Part shown: positions 41,411 to 51,500 of the stretch, one piece after another
Layout of the letters: each line of letters begins with the position of its first letter
Position numbering within the stretch: position 1 is the stretch's first letter
Assembly (NCBI GenBank): GCA_002928535.1
Contig: PERG01000008.1
Span: forward strand, 1 to 64,000
Reading direction: 5' to 3'
Source: Methylotenera sp.
GTDB taxonomy: Bacteria > Pseudomonadota > Gammaproteobacteria > Burkholderiales > Methylophilaceae
Length of the DNA: 64,000 bases
The notes under the pieces: generated by a model
Database searches by the model: none
Told to the model about the DNA's origin: nothing
The model's input: the letters and a program-made list of their open reading frames with translations, nothing else
Made by a program: the position numbers and the translations under genes

Positions 41411-41980
41411 ATGTCATTATTAAAAAGTAAAATTCTAGTTGTAGCCAGCGACCTTTTTCAAACCCGTGGTATTAATTCCACAGGCGTAGATACCATCGTT
41501 GCTGTGGCAGGCACGACTAAAATGACGCTTTATAAATATTTCCGCAGTAAAGAAGATTTAATTCTTGAAGTTTTGGAAAAAGGCCACCAAGATTTTCAAA
41601 ATTGGTTAAACGACAAGCTTACTTCCAGCACTAAAAAACCAAGCGAAAAATTACAGAAACTATTCGACTTCATTGAAGAATGGGTCACTTCTCCGAATTT
41701 CCGCGGCATGGGTTTTATAAAAGCCTCTGCAGAATTCCCCAACGAAGAGAACCCAGTCCACCAATTATCTTCCGAACAATCGCGCCAGTTTAGACAATAC
41801 ATCAGCAGCCTGGCTTCTGAAGCTAATATTCAAGATGCAGATGGTTTAGCACTACAGCTTTCCTTGCTATTTGAGGGTGCCGTACAGGCCGAGCAAATGA
41901 AACGCGGCTCCGGCGCCATGAAATATGCTAAAAAAGCCGCAAAAATTCTCATTGACGGTGCATTAACCCATACGGTTTAG
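41411..41980 (+). CDS. TetR/AcrR-family transcriptional regulator
   Basis: 189 residues with a TetR helix-turn-helix: FQTRGINSTGVDTIV, then MTLYKYFRSKEDLI. The C-terminal ligand-binding part has no recognisable specificity. It is unaccompanied by an obvious efflux or target gene: the next gene is a PfkB kinase 79 bases away. Autoregulation is suggested only by the upstream inverted repeat. Confidence 0.9.
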   Translation: MSLLKSKILVVASDLFQTRGINSTGVDTIVAVAGTTKMTLYKYFRSKEDLILEVLEKGHQDFQNWLNDKLTSSTKKPSEKLQKLFDFIEEWVTSPNFRGMGFIKASAEFPNEENPVHQLSSEQSRQFRQYISSLASEANIQDADGLALQLSLLFEGAVQAEQMKRGSGAMKYAKKAAKILIDGALTHTV

Positions 41981-42059
41981 CAAGTTCTGGTAGTAATTCA
42001 CTTGCTACCATCAATGTATACCTAAGATAATAACGTTTTCGCTCATAATACTTCCCTAT

Positions 42060-43016
42060 ATGCATACCCTTATTTGCGGCTCGCTCGCGTTCGATACCAT
42101 CATGGTGTTTCAAGACCAATTCAAAAATCATATCTTGCCGGACAAAATCCACGCCTTAAGCGTAGCTTTTTATGTCCCTGAAATGCGCCGCGAGTTTGGC
42201 GGCACTGCCGGCAACATTGCCTATAATCTCCAATTACTTGAGGGCAAGCCGCTGATCATGGCAACCGTTGGTGAAGATTTCGCACCTTATACACAATGGC
42301 TTGACCAACACGGCCTAAACAAAACTCATATCAGGACGATTGCTAACAGCTTTACTGCTCAAGCATTTATCACTACAGATACCGATGACAACCAGATCAC
42401 GGCATTTCATCCCGGTGCGATGACGGAATCGCATCAGAATAGCGTCAAAGATGCACAGGATATTAGCCTGGCAGTTATAGCCCCGGATGGTCGCGACGGC
42501 ATGTTTCAGCATGCGCGTGAATGTTTTGAAGCGGGCATTCCTTTCTTATTTGACCCTGGCCAAGGCCTGCCCATGTTCAATGGTGAAGAGTTGTTACAGT
42601 TCATCGAGATGGCGGATTATTTAGCTGTCAATGATTATGAGTCGCAGATTATTCAGGACAAAACCGGACTGTCATTGGATGCATTAGCCGCTAAGGTCAA
42701 AGCATTGATCGTAACCCTAGGTGGCTCTGGTTCGCAAATTTATGCTGATGGTCAACGTTACGATATTCCCTGCGTTACTGCAGATAGCATTGTCGATCCG
42801 ACCGGTTGCGGTGACGCTTACCGTGCCGGTTTGTTATATGGCATTGCACAAGGCTGGGATTGGCTGACTTGCGGACGTTTAGCTTCTACTATGGGCGCCA
42901 TCAAGATTGCCAGCCGTGGTGGTCAAAATCATAAACCAACACGCGCGCAGATTGAAGAAATATATACTCAGGCTTTGGTGAATGAAACAATAGCTGCGGA
43001 AAAAGGTCAGAATTAA
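42060..43016 (+). CDS. PfkB-family carbohydrate or nucleoside kinase
   Basis: A ribokinase-like enzyme. The N-terminal signature GGTAGNIAYNL and the C-terminal anion-hole motif DPTGCGDAYRAGLLYG with the catalytic aspartate are clear. 318 residues fits the adenosine-kinase/ribokinase size. Substrate cannot be told from sequence; many annotations of relatives say adenosine kinase. Co-directional with the tetR gene. Confidence 0.87.
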   Translation: MHTLICGSLAFDTIMVFQDQFKNHILPDKIHALSVAFYVPEMRREFGGTAGNIAYNLQLLEGKPLIMATVGEDFAPYTQWLDQHGLNKTHIRTIANSFTAQAFITTDTDDNQITAFHPGAMTESHQNSVKDAQDISLAVIAPDGRDGMFQHARECFEAGIPFLFDPGQGLPMFNGEELLQFIEMADYLAVNDYESQIIQDKTGLSLDALAAKVKALIVTLGGSGSQIYADGQRYDIPCVTADSIVDPTGCGDAYRAGLLYGIAQGWDWLTCGRLASTMGAIKIASRGGQNHKPTRAQIEEIYTQALVNETIAAEKGQN

Positions 43017-43084
43017 ACTAACATTATTTGAATTAGCCATGCATTAAGCTTGTTCAACTTAAGCTTAATTTAAGGATACTCATC

Positions 43085-43537
43085 ATGCGAACTGCTCAGT
43101 ATTTATTAGTGGGTTTTTTAAGCTTATGCCTTTTGGCATGTGCGAGCTCTAACTCCGGTAGTGTATATAGCCGCGATGAAGCACGCAAAATGCAGACTAT
43201 AAAAACAGGTGTGGTAGAAAGTGTGCGTTCGGTAAAACTTGAAGGTACAAAATCTCCGGTAGGGACGATTGCCGGTGGCGCTGTAGGTGGTGTTGCGGGT
43301 AGCTCGATTGGCGGTGGTCGCGGAAGCGCTATTATGGCTATCCTTGGGGCAGTGGCCGGGGGATTGTTAGGCTCAGCCGCAGAAGAAGGCATCACCCGTA
43401 AAGACGCTTATGAAATCACCGTAAAACTAGATGGAGGAGGCATGGTAGCTGTAGTCCAGGAAGCCGATGAAGTATTTAAAGCTGGTGATAAAGTACGCTT
43501 GGTGGAAAACGGCGAAACGACACGCGTCTCTCATTAA
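43085..43537 (+). CDS. SlyB-like glycine-zipper lipoprotein
   Basis: Signal peptide with lipobox LLAC at about Cys19. A glycine-zipper (IAGGAVGGVAGSSIGG, then ILGAVAGGLLGS) sits in residues about 60-100, and a C-terminal beta segment (KRLVENGETTRV-like end) follows. Family members are outer membrane lipoproteins under PhoP control in enterics; no PhoP site was seen here. AAGGA precedes the ATG. A strong terminator follows. Confidence 0.85.
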   Translation: MRTAQYLLVGFLSLCLLACASSNSGSVYSRDEARKMQTIKTGVVESVRSVKLEGTKSPVGTIAGGAVGGVAGSSIGGGRGSAIMAILGAVAGGLLGSAAEEGITRKDAYEITVKLDGGGMVAVVQEADEVFKAGDKVRLVENGETTRVSH

Positions 43538-43574
43538 GTAACTTCAAAAATAATGGTTAAGCTAATACCAACAT

Positions 43575-43610
43575 TAAAAATGACCGTCAATAAACGGTCA
43601 TTTTTTTGTC
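43575..43610 (+). terminator. Intrinsic terminator after the SlyB-like gene
   Basis: AAATGACCGT, loop CAATAA, ACGGTCATTT and then TTTT on the plus strand. Confidence 0.9.
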
Positions 43611-43663
43611 ATGACATTTTAACTTTGTAAAATTAAAGTTTCTCCTAACAAAAGGAGAAACCA

Positions 43664-44449
43664 ATGATTCGTAAAGATTCAGCTTTAGTAAAAAATACTA
43701 AAAAATCCCTGCATGCCTCATTAGATTTAGAAATTCCCCAAAGACGTCTTTATGTAAGCCTGGCAAGAACACAAGCCGAGCTGGAAGAAGCGCAGCGTTT
43801 GCGCTACAAAGTATTTGCTGAAGAAATGGGCGCACAACTCTCCGGCATTGGCGGCCTCGATATAGACGGTTTCGATGCCTATTGCGACCATCTAATTGTC
43901 CGCGATAGCGGGACCAACCAAGTCATCGGGACCTACCGAATCTTAAGTCCACAAAAAGCCAATGAAGTCGGTGGTTATTATTCAGCAGGCGAGTTTGACC
44001 TCACACGACTCTCGCATCTATTTAGCCGCACTGTTGAGGTTGGCCGCGCATGTGTGCACCAAAATTATCGTAATGGCGGCACGATTACCATGTTATGGGC
44101 TGGTTTAGCTAAATACATGCAAATCAATAATTACGAATACATGATCGGCTGCGGCAGTGTCAGTATGTCCGATGGTGGCCACGCAGCAGCGAGCCTTTAT
44201 ACCAAACTGCAAGAAGAATACTTGGCTCCTTTGGAATACCGCGTATTTGCCCGCAATCCACTACCCATTGAATCATTGCGTACCGATATGCAGGTGGCCT
44301 GCCCACCATTAATAAAAGGTTATTTACGGTTGGGCGCTTACATTTGTGGGGAACCAGCATGGGATCCCTATTTCAACACAGCTGATATGCTGGTAATGTT
44401 ACCTTTATCTCGAATCAACCCACGATATGCCGCGCATTTCTTAAAATAA
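43664..44449 (+). CDS. olsB: OlsB-like L-ornithine N-acyltransferase (GNAT fold)
   Basis: OlsB attaches a 3-hydroxyacyl chain to ornithine in ornithine lipid synthesis. The 261-residue protein has the autoinducer-synthase/hemolysin-like acyltransferase fold: RLRYKVFAEEMGAQL, then DAYCDHLIVRD and EVGRACVHQNYRNGG. The strong ribosome binding site AAAAGGAGA fixes the ATG. It is followed by a PlsC-like acyltransferase 18 bases later, the usual OlsB-OlsA pair. The function is inferred from this pairing. Confidence 0.8.
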   Translation: MIRKDSALVKNTKKSLHASLDLEIPQRRLYVSLARTQAELEEAQRLRYKVFAEEMGAQLSGIGGLDIDGFDAYCDHLIVRDSGTNQVIGTYRILSPQKANEVGGYYSAGEFDLTRLSHLFSRTVEVGRACVHQNYRNGGTITMLWAGLAKYMQINNYEYMIGCGSVSMSDGGHAAASLYTKLQEEYLAPLEYRVFARNPLPIESLRTDMQVACPPLIKGYLRLGAYICGEPAWDPYFNTADMLVMLPLSRINPRYAAHFLK

Positions 44450-44467
44450 TCTAAGTTTTAACGATGG

Positions 44468-45292
44468 TTGGCATCACCTAATATATTGCAAAAAAATACA
44501 ACGCAGCATTTAACCACTACTCGCACCATACGATTTTTTAGAATTTGCCATATGATCTGGCTGACAATGGTCGGCCTTTTCATTGCGGCCATTCCGTTGC
44601 CATTAGTTAATGAATATAAGCGCTCTAGGCTCATTCGCTGGTGGTGCAAAAGTTTGCTGTCTGCTTTTAATATTCGCGTGATACGGTCTGGTTTTATTCC
44701 ACCAACGGATCGCCCTTTGCACAATGTCATGGTGGTGGCGAATCATATTTCCTGGTCCGACATTCATGCGCTGAATAGCGTTACACCTTTAAAGTTTATT
44801 GCAAAATCAGAAATCAAAAACTGGCCCATTTTTGGTTATCTAGCCAAAACCAATGCCATTTTTATTGACCGTACTAAACGCCATGAGGCAGCCAATACGG
44901 TAGAAACGCTCACGGAAAACTTAAAGGCCGGCGCTAATGTATGTCTATTTCCTGAAGGCACAACAACCACTGGTAACGAAGTCATGCCCTTCAAAAGCAG
45001 CTTGATTCAAGCTGCCATTCAGGCTGAGTCAACGATCTACCCTGTCGCCATCTATTACCCACACCCAAATGGTGGCAGTAATACGCAAATGGCTTATGCA
45101 GGACAAATAACATTAACGGAATCTATGCGGCAAGTGTTATTGCAACGCGCCCCTGTGGTTGAGTTGCGTTTTTTGGCGCCTATTCAAGTTAAAAATTTAA
45201 CCGAAGCAGAAAAGGATCGGCGTGTACTCACTGCCCATATTCAGCAGTTAATCACTAACGCGCTCTTCGAGCAAAAGGCTAAGCCTTTGTAA
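44468..45292 (+). CDS. olsA: OlsA-like lysophospholipid acyltransferase (PlsC family)
   Basis: OlsA esterifies lyso-ornithine lipid to finish ornithine lipid. The acyltransferase motif NHISWSD (HxxxxD) lies near residue 97, and FPEGTTTTGNE is the second motif. N-terminal residues 20-45 are hydrophobic. The TTG start at 44468 is uncertain; ATG 44552 would still keep all catalytic motifs. Its last 14 bases overlap the end of the convergent apaH. Confidence 0.82.
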   Translation: MASPNILQKNTTQHLTTTRTIRFFRICHMIWLTMVGLFIAAIPLPLVNEYKRSRLIRWWCKSLLSAFNIRVIRSGFIPPTDRPLHNVMVVANHISWSDIHALNSVTPLKFIAKSEIKNWPIFGYLAKTNAIFIDRTKRHEAANTVETLTENLKAGANVCLFPEGTTTTGNEVMPFKSSLIQAAIQAESTIYPVAIYYPHPNGGSNTQMAYAGQITLTESMRQVLLQRAPVVELRFLAPIQVKNLTEAEKDRRVLTAHIQQLITNALFEQKAKPL

Positions 45293-46112
45293 TTGGATAA
45301 TGACTGTCCAGGGGATGAGATGGCACTTGGGTAATGGCTTTAGTCTGCAAATTCATGGCAGTCAAATGCCCGCCCCATAAACACCCAGTATCCAGTGCGA
45401 ACACATTTTCTCGTTGCTGCAGACCCAGGGCAGACCAATGACCAAAAATAATCTGCGTATCTTGAGTAGCACGGTTAGGCATATCAAACCAGGGCGTCAA
45501 TCCGTCAGGGATATCTTTTAACTCCCCTTTAAAAGCAAAGTCCATTTCGCCCTTGACATTACATACTCTTAACCGAGTCATCGCATTTGTCAGCAATCTT
45601 AAACGGTCAGTACCAATCAAATCTGGATCCCAGGCATTTGGATAATTGCCATACATGGTGGACAGAAAATCTAAATATTGATCGCCGCGTAAAGCCGCTT
45701 CAACTTCGGCAGAAAGCATTAATGCCTGTTCCCTGGTCCACTGTGGCAATAAACCCGCATGCACCATTAGATAATCACCCTCGCTGTAGACTAAATGCTG
45801 ATGCCTTAGCCAGTGCAGTAGCTCGTCCCGGTCTTCCGCGGCGAGTAAAGCGTGTAGCGTATCGCTGCGATGGGCAACAACGAACTCATGCGCCACTACC
45901 AATGCATGCAAGTCATGATTCCCTAGCACGACTTTCAAACAAGCTTGATGCTGATAACACCAACGCAATACTTCTAGCGAACCGTTCCCGCGATTGATCA
46001 GATCGCCTACTAACCATAACTGATCTATATCGGGGTCAAATTCGATGCGAGCCAGCAAAGCCTGTAAAGCATGGTAACAACCCTGGATATCGCCAATTGC
46101 ATAAGTAGTCAT
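45279..46112 (-). CDS. apaH: Symmetrical bis(5'-nucleosyl)-tetraphosphatase
   Basis: ApaH cleaves Ap4A to two ADP and removes Np4 caps from RNA in proteobacteria. Metallophosphatase motifs are in order: IGDIQGCYHAL, GDLINRGNGS and GNHDLHAL, with the usual histidine pair further on. 277 residues is normal. apaG and ksgA, usual neighbours in enterics, are absent. Its 3' end overlaps olsA. Confidence 0.94.
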   Translation of the reverse strand: MTTYAIGDIQGCYHALQALLARIEFDPDIDQLWLVGDLINRGNGSLEVLRWCYQHQACLKVVLGNHDLHALVVAHEFVVAHRSDTLHALLAAEDRDELLHWLRHQHLVYSEGDYLMVHAGLLPQWTREQALMLSAEVEAALRGDQYLDFLSTMYGNYPNAWDPDLIGTDRLRLLTNAMTRLRVCNVKGEMDFAFKGELKDIPDGLTPWFDMPNRATQDTQIIFGHWSALGLQQRENVFALDTGCLWGGHLTAMNLQTKAITQVPSHPLDSHYPITKA

Positions 46113-46141
46113 TCGTTAGTGCCTGATAACATATTCGCCCA

Positions 46142-46173
46142 TAAAAAAAGCCACTGAGTAGTGGCTTTTTATT
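46142..46173 (-). terminator. Intrinsic terminator between apaH and the cytochrome c gene
   Basis: AAAAAGCCACT, loop GAGT, AGTGGCTTTTT, with T or A runs on both sides. On the minus strand it ends the cytochrome gene. Confidence 0.85.
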
Positions 46174-46204
46174 ATATCCAGTATTGCTTAATATTTAGTA
46201 ATAC

Positions 46205-46687
46205 TTAAAAGCTCGCGCCAGAAGCGTTTGCCATATGTTTAACTGCTTCTGCCACTTCTTTGTCGCTAAGAGATGGATTGCCACCTTTAGCTGGCATATT
46301 ACGGATACCTTCGATGGCATGTTTAACCAATGTATCGTAACCTTGCGCAACGCGCGGTGCCCAAGCATCTTTATCGCCAATTTTAGGAGCAGCCATCAAA
46401 CCCGCCGCGTGACACATGGCGCAGACGCCTTTAACCACTTCTTCACCGCTTTTTTCTGCTGTCGCACCGGTATCTGCAGCAGCGACTTCAACCGCAGCAA
46501 CTGGTTTAATATTTTCTTCAACTTTAGCAACAGCCGCTGCTGGTTCAGCAGGTGCAGGTGCATCAACCACGCCAAACGCCTTGGCAATTAACGCAATGAT
46601 TAAGGTGAAAGCCAGAATACTGCCAGGAATAGCAATAATTAATTGCCAAAAAGTGGAGCCTTTATACTCGTTATCTTCATTGCTCAT
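46205..46687 (-). CDS. Membrane-anchored cytochrome c5-like protein
   Basis: A single N-terminal helix (about 15-40) anchors the protein, followed by an alanine/proline-rich linker and a class I cytochrome c domain. The haem site is CAMCH near residue 86, and the distal methionine lies in NMPAKGG. The PKIGDKDAWAPRVAQGYDTL segment matches the CccA/cytochrome c5 family. It probably passes electrons in the respiratory chain, partner unknown. A TATAAT on the minus strand at 46732-46727 is its likely promoter. Confidence 0.9.
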   Translation of the reverse strand: MSNEDNEYKGSTFWQLIIAIPGSILAFTLIIALIAKAFGVVDAPAPAEPAAAVAKVEENIKPVAAVEVAAADTGATAEKSGEEVVKGVCAMCHAAGLMAAPKIGDKDAWAPRVAQGYDTLVKHAIEGIRNMPAKGGNPSLSDKEVAEAVKHMANASGASF

Positions 46688-46726
46688 TACAGTTAATTCC
46701 CATAAATTGGTTGATAAAAAAGCACA

Positions 46727-46783
46727 TTATACCCGTACTATGACTAAGGTAAAAGAACATGAGTGCGTAGGCTTTGTTATAAT
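46727..46783. promoter_or_regulatory. Divergent -10 elements for the cytochrome gene and tRNA-Arg
   Basis: TATAAT is present on the minus strand at 46732-46727 (40 bases before the cytochrome start) and on the plus strand at 46778-46783 (12 bases before the tRNA). No good -35 was recognised for either. Confidence 0.5.
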
Positions 46784-46795
46784 GCACGCGATATT

Positions 46796-46872
46796 GCGCC
46801 CGTAGCTCAGCTGGATAGAGTATTGGTTTCCGAAGCCAAGGGTCGTGGGTTCGACTCCCGCCGGGCGCACCA
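46796..46872 (+). tRNA. tRNA-Arg (anticodon CCG)
   Basis: A complete cloverleaf: acceptor GCGCCCG with CGGGCGC, D arm GCTC/GAGT, anticodon stem TTGGT/GCCAA around loop TTCCGAA, T arm GTGGG/CCCGC with TTCGACT, discriminator A and encoded CCA. The anticodon CCG at 46830-46832 reads CGG codons. Length 77. Confidence 0.97.
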
Positions 46873-47031
46873 TTAATACAATCAATATTTTTTGATGATT
46901 GTCAGTGGAAGCACAACTTTATCCCAAAGACAGCTTTATGCCTGCGAATCAAGCCGACTAAGCTTTTAATTTTCCAAGAACTTCTGTATAAAAAGTATTG
47001 ATCGATGGGATGTTAATCCTTATACGTCTAA

Positions 47032-48417
47032 CTATCGCTCTCTGCCTGCTTCATGGAAAGCTTTTCTCACAGGTGATAGCAAATACTCCATCACAGTTTG
47101 ATCCGCTAATTTGATTTCTGCCACGACTTGCATACCAGGTGCTAAGTGCAACTTGTCTTGCTCCAGCGCTAAGTGCTGTTGATCAAGTTGTATCAGGGTA
47201 CGGTAAGCAAGCTGAGCATTTGATGATAATTGTGCTTGTTCAGTACTAACTTGATTGTTGTTATTAGTTGATCTATCCGTGGCATCTGCACTGACCTGTA
47301 ATACTTTGCCATCGACCATGCCGTACTTTTGGAAGGGGTAAGCCGAGAGTTTTACCTTTACCTCTTGATTGGGATATACAAAGCCTGCATCTTCATTCTT
47401 TAGCCAGACTTCGGCTTGCAAGGCTTCATTATTAGGGACCAAGGTCATGATGACTGTGCCAGGGGAAACAACCGTGCCAGGCGTATGCGTTGCCAAATCT
47501 TTAACAATGCCTGCTTGAGGTGCTTTTAGTTCCAGTAAGCTGTTTCTGTGTGATTGCTTAGCCCACTCTTGTTCTAAACCTTGATGTTCGGCATAGATTG
47601 CAACGCGTTCTGCTTCCAGTTTCTGCCTGTAATCAGAGTTGATTTGGTTTAAACGCTTTTGTGATTGATTGATACTGCCTTGCAAGCTTTTAGCATTATG
47701 CTCTTGTGCACGCAGGTCTTGTTCAGCGGTAATACGTTCTCGTTGTTTCTCTTGCCCCATAAGCTTGCCGGCAAACCCATCTTTCACCAGTTTATCGTAA
47801 GCAGCTTCTTGCGCTTGGTAGCTAGGGAGTGTTTGCTCTAGCTTGTGTTGGATTTCTCGTGTAGCAGCCAAGTCACTATGGGCTTTTTGCAGGCTAGCTT
47901 GTTCTGCTGCAATATCATCCTCTAAAGCACGGCGATTCGATTGATATTCAGAATAAATACGATTGTAGAGTTCATTAGAATCATTGGCTTGACGCTTAAA
48001 TGGCTGCCCGGATAACTCAGCTTCGATACGGCGTAGTTCTAAAGCCTTATGTTGTAAGGCCGCTTGAACCGACTTACTGTCTGCTTCAGAAAGATTGGCA
48101 TCCATACGGATGAGCACTTGGTCCTTATTGACCAATTGCCCTTCCTTAATGGTGATTTCCCGCACAATGCCCGCTTCTGAGGGCTGCACGATCTTGATAT
48201 AGCTGACAGGCACTAATTTACCCTCGGCTACAGAGACAATATCCAGCCGACCAAATAGTGCCCACAATAACAGTACAAATAGCAAAACCAGCACGCCACG
48301 CAGCACCACTCTCGGTAATGGCGATGGCGGGCGTTCTTGTACCCCTAAGATGCCTGGTGAGAAATCGAACTGGTCTTTTTCTGAAACTGATGGTGATGAC
48401 TGTGACGTAAGTTGCAT
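47032..48417 (-). CDS. HlyD-family membrane fusion protein of a type I secretion system
   Basis: The 461-residue protein has a short cytoplasmic N-terminus, one membrane helix (about 38-58), a periplasmic lipoyl-like segment (about 70-120), a long coiled-coil hairpin (about 130-300) and a C-terminal beta-barrel with VATHTPGTVVSPG-like and MTLVPNNEALQ segments. It links the inner-membrane ABC exporter to a TolC-type channel. It is the last gene of the leftward locus, 121 bases after the RTX gene. No TolC gene is nearby. Confidence 0.92.
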   Translation of the reverse strand: MQLTSQSSPSVSEKDQFDFSPGILGVQERPPSPLPRVVLRGVLVLLFVLLLWALFGRLDIVSVAEGKLVPVSYIKIVQPSEAGIVREITIKEGQLVNKDQVLIRMDANLSEADSKSVQAALQHKALELRRIEAELSGQPFKRQANDSNELYNRIYSEYQSNRRALEDDIAAEQASLQKAHSDLAATREIQHKLEQTLPSYQAQEAAYDKLVKDGFAGKLMGQEKQRERITAEQDLRAQEHNAKSLQGSINQSQKRLNQINSDYRQKLEAERVAIYAEHQGLEQEWAKQSHRNSLLELKAPQAGIVKDLATHTPGTVVSPGTVIMTLVPNNEALQAEVWLKNEDAGFVYPNQEVKVKLSAYPFQKYGMVDGKVLQVSADATDRSTNNNNQVSTEQAQLSSNAQLAYRTLIQLDQQHLALEQDKLHLAPGMQVVAEIKLADQTVMEYLLSPVRKAFHEAGRER

Positions 48418-48474
48418 GTAACTAATTAAATGACCTTTAGTAAATGATGAATGCTTGATCAGTTAGGTTAAGCA

Positions 48475-48517
48475 TAGGCTTCACTTCGTACACTGGTGTG
48501 TGACGAAGTGAAGCCTT
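48475..48517. terminator. Long hairpin between the RTX gene and the HlyD gene
   Basis: GGCTTCACTTCGT pairs perfectly with ACGAAGTGAAGCC (13 pairs). The intervening ACACTGGTGTGTG can extend the stem. There is no T run on the minus strand, so it may be a weak terminator, an attenuator or an RNA-stabilising end rather than a full stop. Confidence 0.6.
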
Positions 48518-48538
48518 CTTATATGTCTGACTAGATTT

Positions 48539-51500
48539 TTACCCTAGCTTCAACACCTCGGCTTGCCACACACTCGGGTTGTTGAGTGTTTGCGCAGTTT
48601 GGCCAAAGCTAGCTGATGCAATGATACTTTGCGCATAACCTAAACCCATACCGGTAAGGCTGCTGTCATTACCATATTGATAAGCCAAGTTACCACCGAT
48701 TGCTGCAGAATCACTGCCTGCTTGTAAGTGCGCAGTGAGTCTTGCATCAGTAAGTTGCCAGTTAGCCGTTGCACCTGCAGCATCAAATTGGCTCACAAGG
48801 CCAGCAAAGTTGAAGTTCTCAATCTTGTTGTTTCGTAAATCATCTGTTGAGCCGAGACTAAAGCCTTCAATAGATTCTGCAATGACTTGAAGATTGACTA
48901 CGCTCTTATTGATACCACCTGATGCATACCAGTTTTGTAAGGTGATTTGATCGGAACTGCCTACTTTAAGTATAAGGTTGTTACCAGTTTTGGTAAGGCT
49001 TAAATCACTATAGGCAAAGTTACCGCCCAAGCTTAGGGTATTGTCTGCACCGGTAGAAGCGCTAATGATATCTTGGCCATCACCTTTGTTGAAGGCAATA
49101 ACGTCGTAGCCTGTGCCTGTGGTGATGATGTCGTTGTCCAGACCGCCTATAAACAGGTCATTATCAGTACCGCCATTCAGCCTGTCAGCCCCCGCTCCAC
49201 CATCCAGTACATCATTGCCAGCATGACTACTGAGGGTGTCGGCACCTTCGCCACCTTGTAGCACGTCATTACCCGCGTTACCCGTAATCGTGTCGTTGCC
49301 AACTAAGCCAAAGAGGTAGTTATGCCCAGTATTGCCAGTCAATATATTAGCTAAACCATTGCCTAAGCCATTGATGTCAGCTGAACCAGTTAGAGTGAGA
49401 TTTTCTAGATCATCACCTAAGGTGTAGCTGATACTGCTATTGACGCGATCAACACCTTCGTCCAAGTGTTCAATTACCACATCACCTACGTTATCGACAG
49501 TGAAGATGTCATTGCCCAGACCGCCAATCATAGTGTCCGCACCTAATCCACCATTGAGGTTGTCGTTCCCGTCGTTGCCATTGAGCAGGTTATCAGCAGC
49601 GTTGCCGGTAATGGTATTGTTGAGCTCATTACCTGAACCATTGATAGCAGTAATACCAGTGAGCGTGAGATTTTCTAAGTTGGAACCTAATACATAATCA
49701 ATTGCACTGTTTACGCGATCAATGCCTTCATCCAACTGTTCGATGACGGCATCACCTACATTATCAACTGTATAGGTATCATTATCTAAACCGCCAATCA
49801 TGGTGTCTGCACCTAATCCACCATTGAGGTTGTCGTTACCGGCATTTCCAATCAGCTGATTATCAGCAGCGTTACCGGTGATGGTATTGGCTAGGTCATT
49901 CCCTGTGCCCATAGTCGCATCAGTCCCAGTTAGGGTCAGATTTTCTAAATCATCGCCCAAAACATAACTGATGTTGCTGTTGACGCGATCGGTCCCTTCA
50001 CCTGCCTGTTCAATCACCACATCATTAGCGTTATCGACGGTGTAGATGTCATTGCCAAGACCGCCAATCAAAATATCTGCGCCTAAACCACCATTGAGGT
50101 TGTCATTCCCAGCATGGCCTATCAGTTGGTTATCGGCGGCGTTGCCAGTAATGGTGTTGTTGAGTTCATTGCCTTCACCATTGATGGTAGCGGTGCCTGT
50201 TAAGGTAAGGTTCTCGACTTCAGCAGACAAGGTATAGGTGATGCTGGATTGCACAGCATCCGTACCTTCTCCGGCCTGCTCAACAATGGTATCGAGGGTG
50301 TTTTCTACGACATAAATATCGTTACCTAAACCACCTATCATGGTATCCGCACCTAGCCCACCATTAAGGTTGTCGTTACCCTCATTGCCAATGAGCTGGT
50401 TGGCGGCATCGTTGCCGATCATGATGTTATTAAGATCATTGCCAGTACCATTGATAGCCTCAACTCCCGTGAGGGTTAATCTTTCCTGATGATCACCCAA
50501 GGTATAGCTGACCTCGCTTTTAATGGTATCGATACCTTCGTTTTCTAGCTCAGTGACCACATCACTGACATCATCCACGATATAGGTGTCATTGCCGAGT
50601 CCACCTGTCATCTGGTCTGCACCTGCTTTGCCATCCAGAGTATTGCTGCCAGTGTTGCCAGTGAGTTGATTATCGAGCTCATTACCATTGGCGGCAATGG
50701 AAGATGTACCCAAGAGGACTAAATTCTCGACATTGGCTGCAAGCGTATAGGTAACGGTGGTATTGATGGTGTCAGTACCCTGATTCACTTCTTCAATGAC
50801 TTTGTCTGTGCTGCGCTCTACATAATAGCTGTCATTGCCATAGCCACCTGTCATGGTGTCAGTACCAGCAAGACCATTGAGGGTGTCGTTGCCACTGCCG
50901 CCAGTCAATACATTATTAGCTGTAGTGCCGGTTAATACCTGATCTGCCATTGCTGAAACTGATAGATTAAAGTTGATATTTGCAATAGTTCCAGCAATGT
51001 CGGTTGCAGTGACTTGCAGGGATAAGCTGCCAATATCTGCACCATTGGGTGTACCTGAGATTAACAGAGTGGTTGGATCGAAGCTGAGCCAAGCGGGTAA
51101 GGCACTGCCATCTGCTAGCGTGACTGAATAAGTCAATTGATCGCCTACATCAGTATCTTCAAATAATGTAGCCACCGGCAATGTCATGCTGAGCGCATTG
51201 CCATCTATGACATCAACATCCGCGATGTTGCCTATAATAGTTGGGGCATCGTTAATGTTGGTGACATTAAGATCAAAGGTTTGACTAATAGCAACGCCAG
51301 CAATATCGGTTGCAATAAGTTTGACTTGAAGATTACCTATATTGGCATTCAGCGGTGTTCCGCTAAAAGTGCGAGTGACCGCATCAAAAGTGATCCAGCT
51401 CGGTAAAGCAGTACCGTCAACTAATGTGGCTGTGTAACTTAGCATATCGCCAGTATCAACATCTGCAAAGGTATTAGCAGGTACTACAAAAGTAAATGTA

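Noticed and set aside
45587-45997. 136-codon frame opposite apaH
   Set aside because: Antisense shadow; apaH motifs are complete on the other strand.
46416-46805. 129-codon frame opposite the cytochrome c gene
   Set aside because: Antisense of an alanine-rich linker and overlaps the tRNA-Arg start; the haem protein is the real gene.
49540-50880. Regular repeats resembling an array such as CRISPR
   Set aside because: Units are 270 bases, lie in one reading frame and encode RTX-type protein sequence; there are no short repeats with unique spacers.
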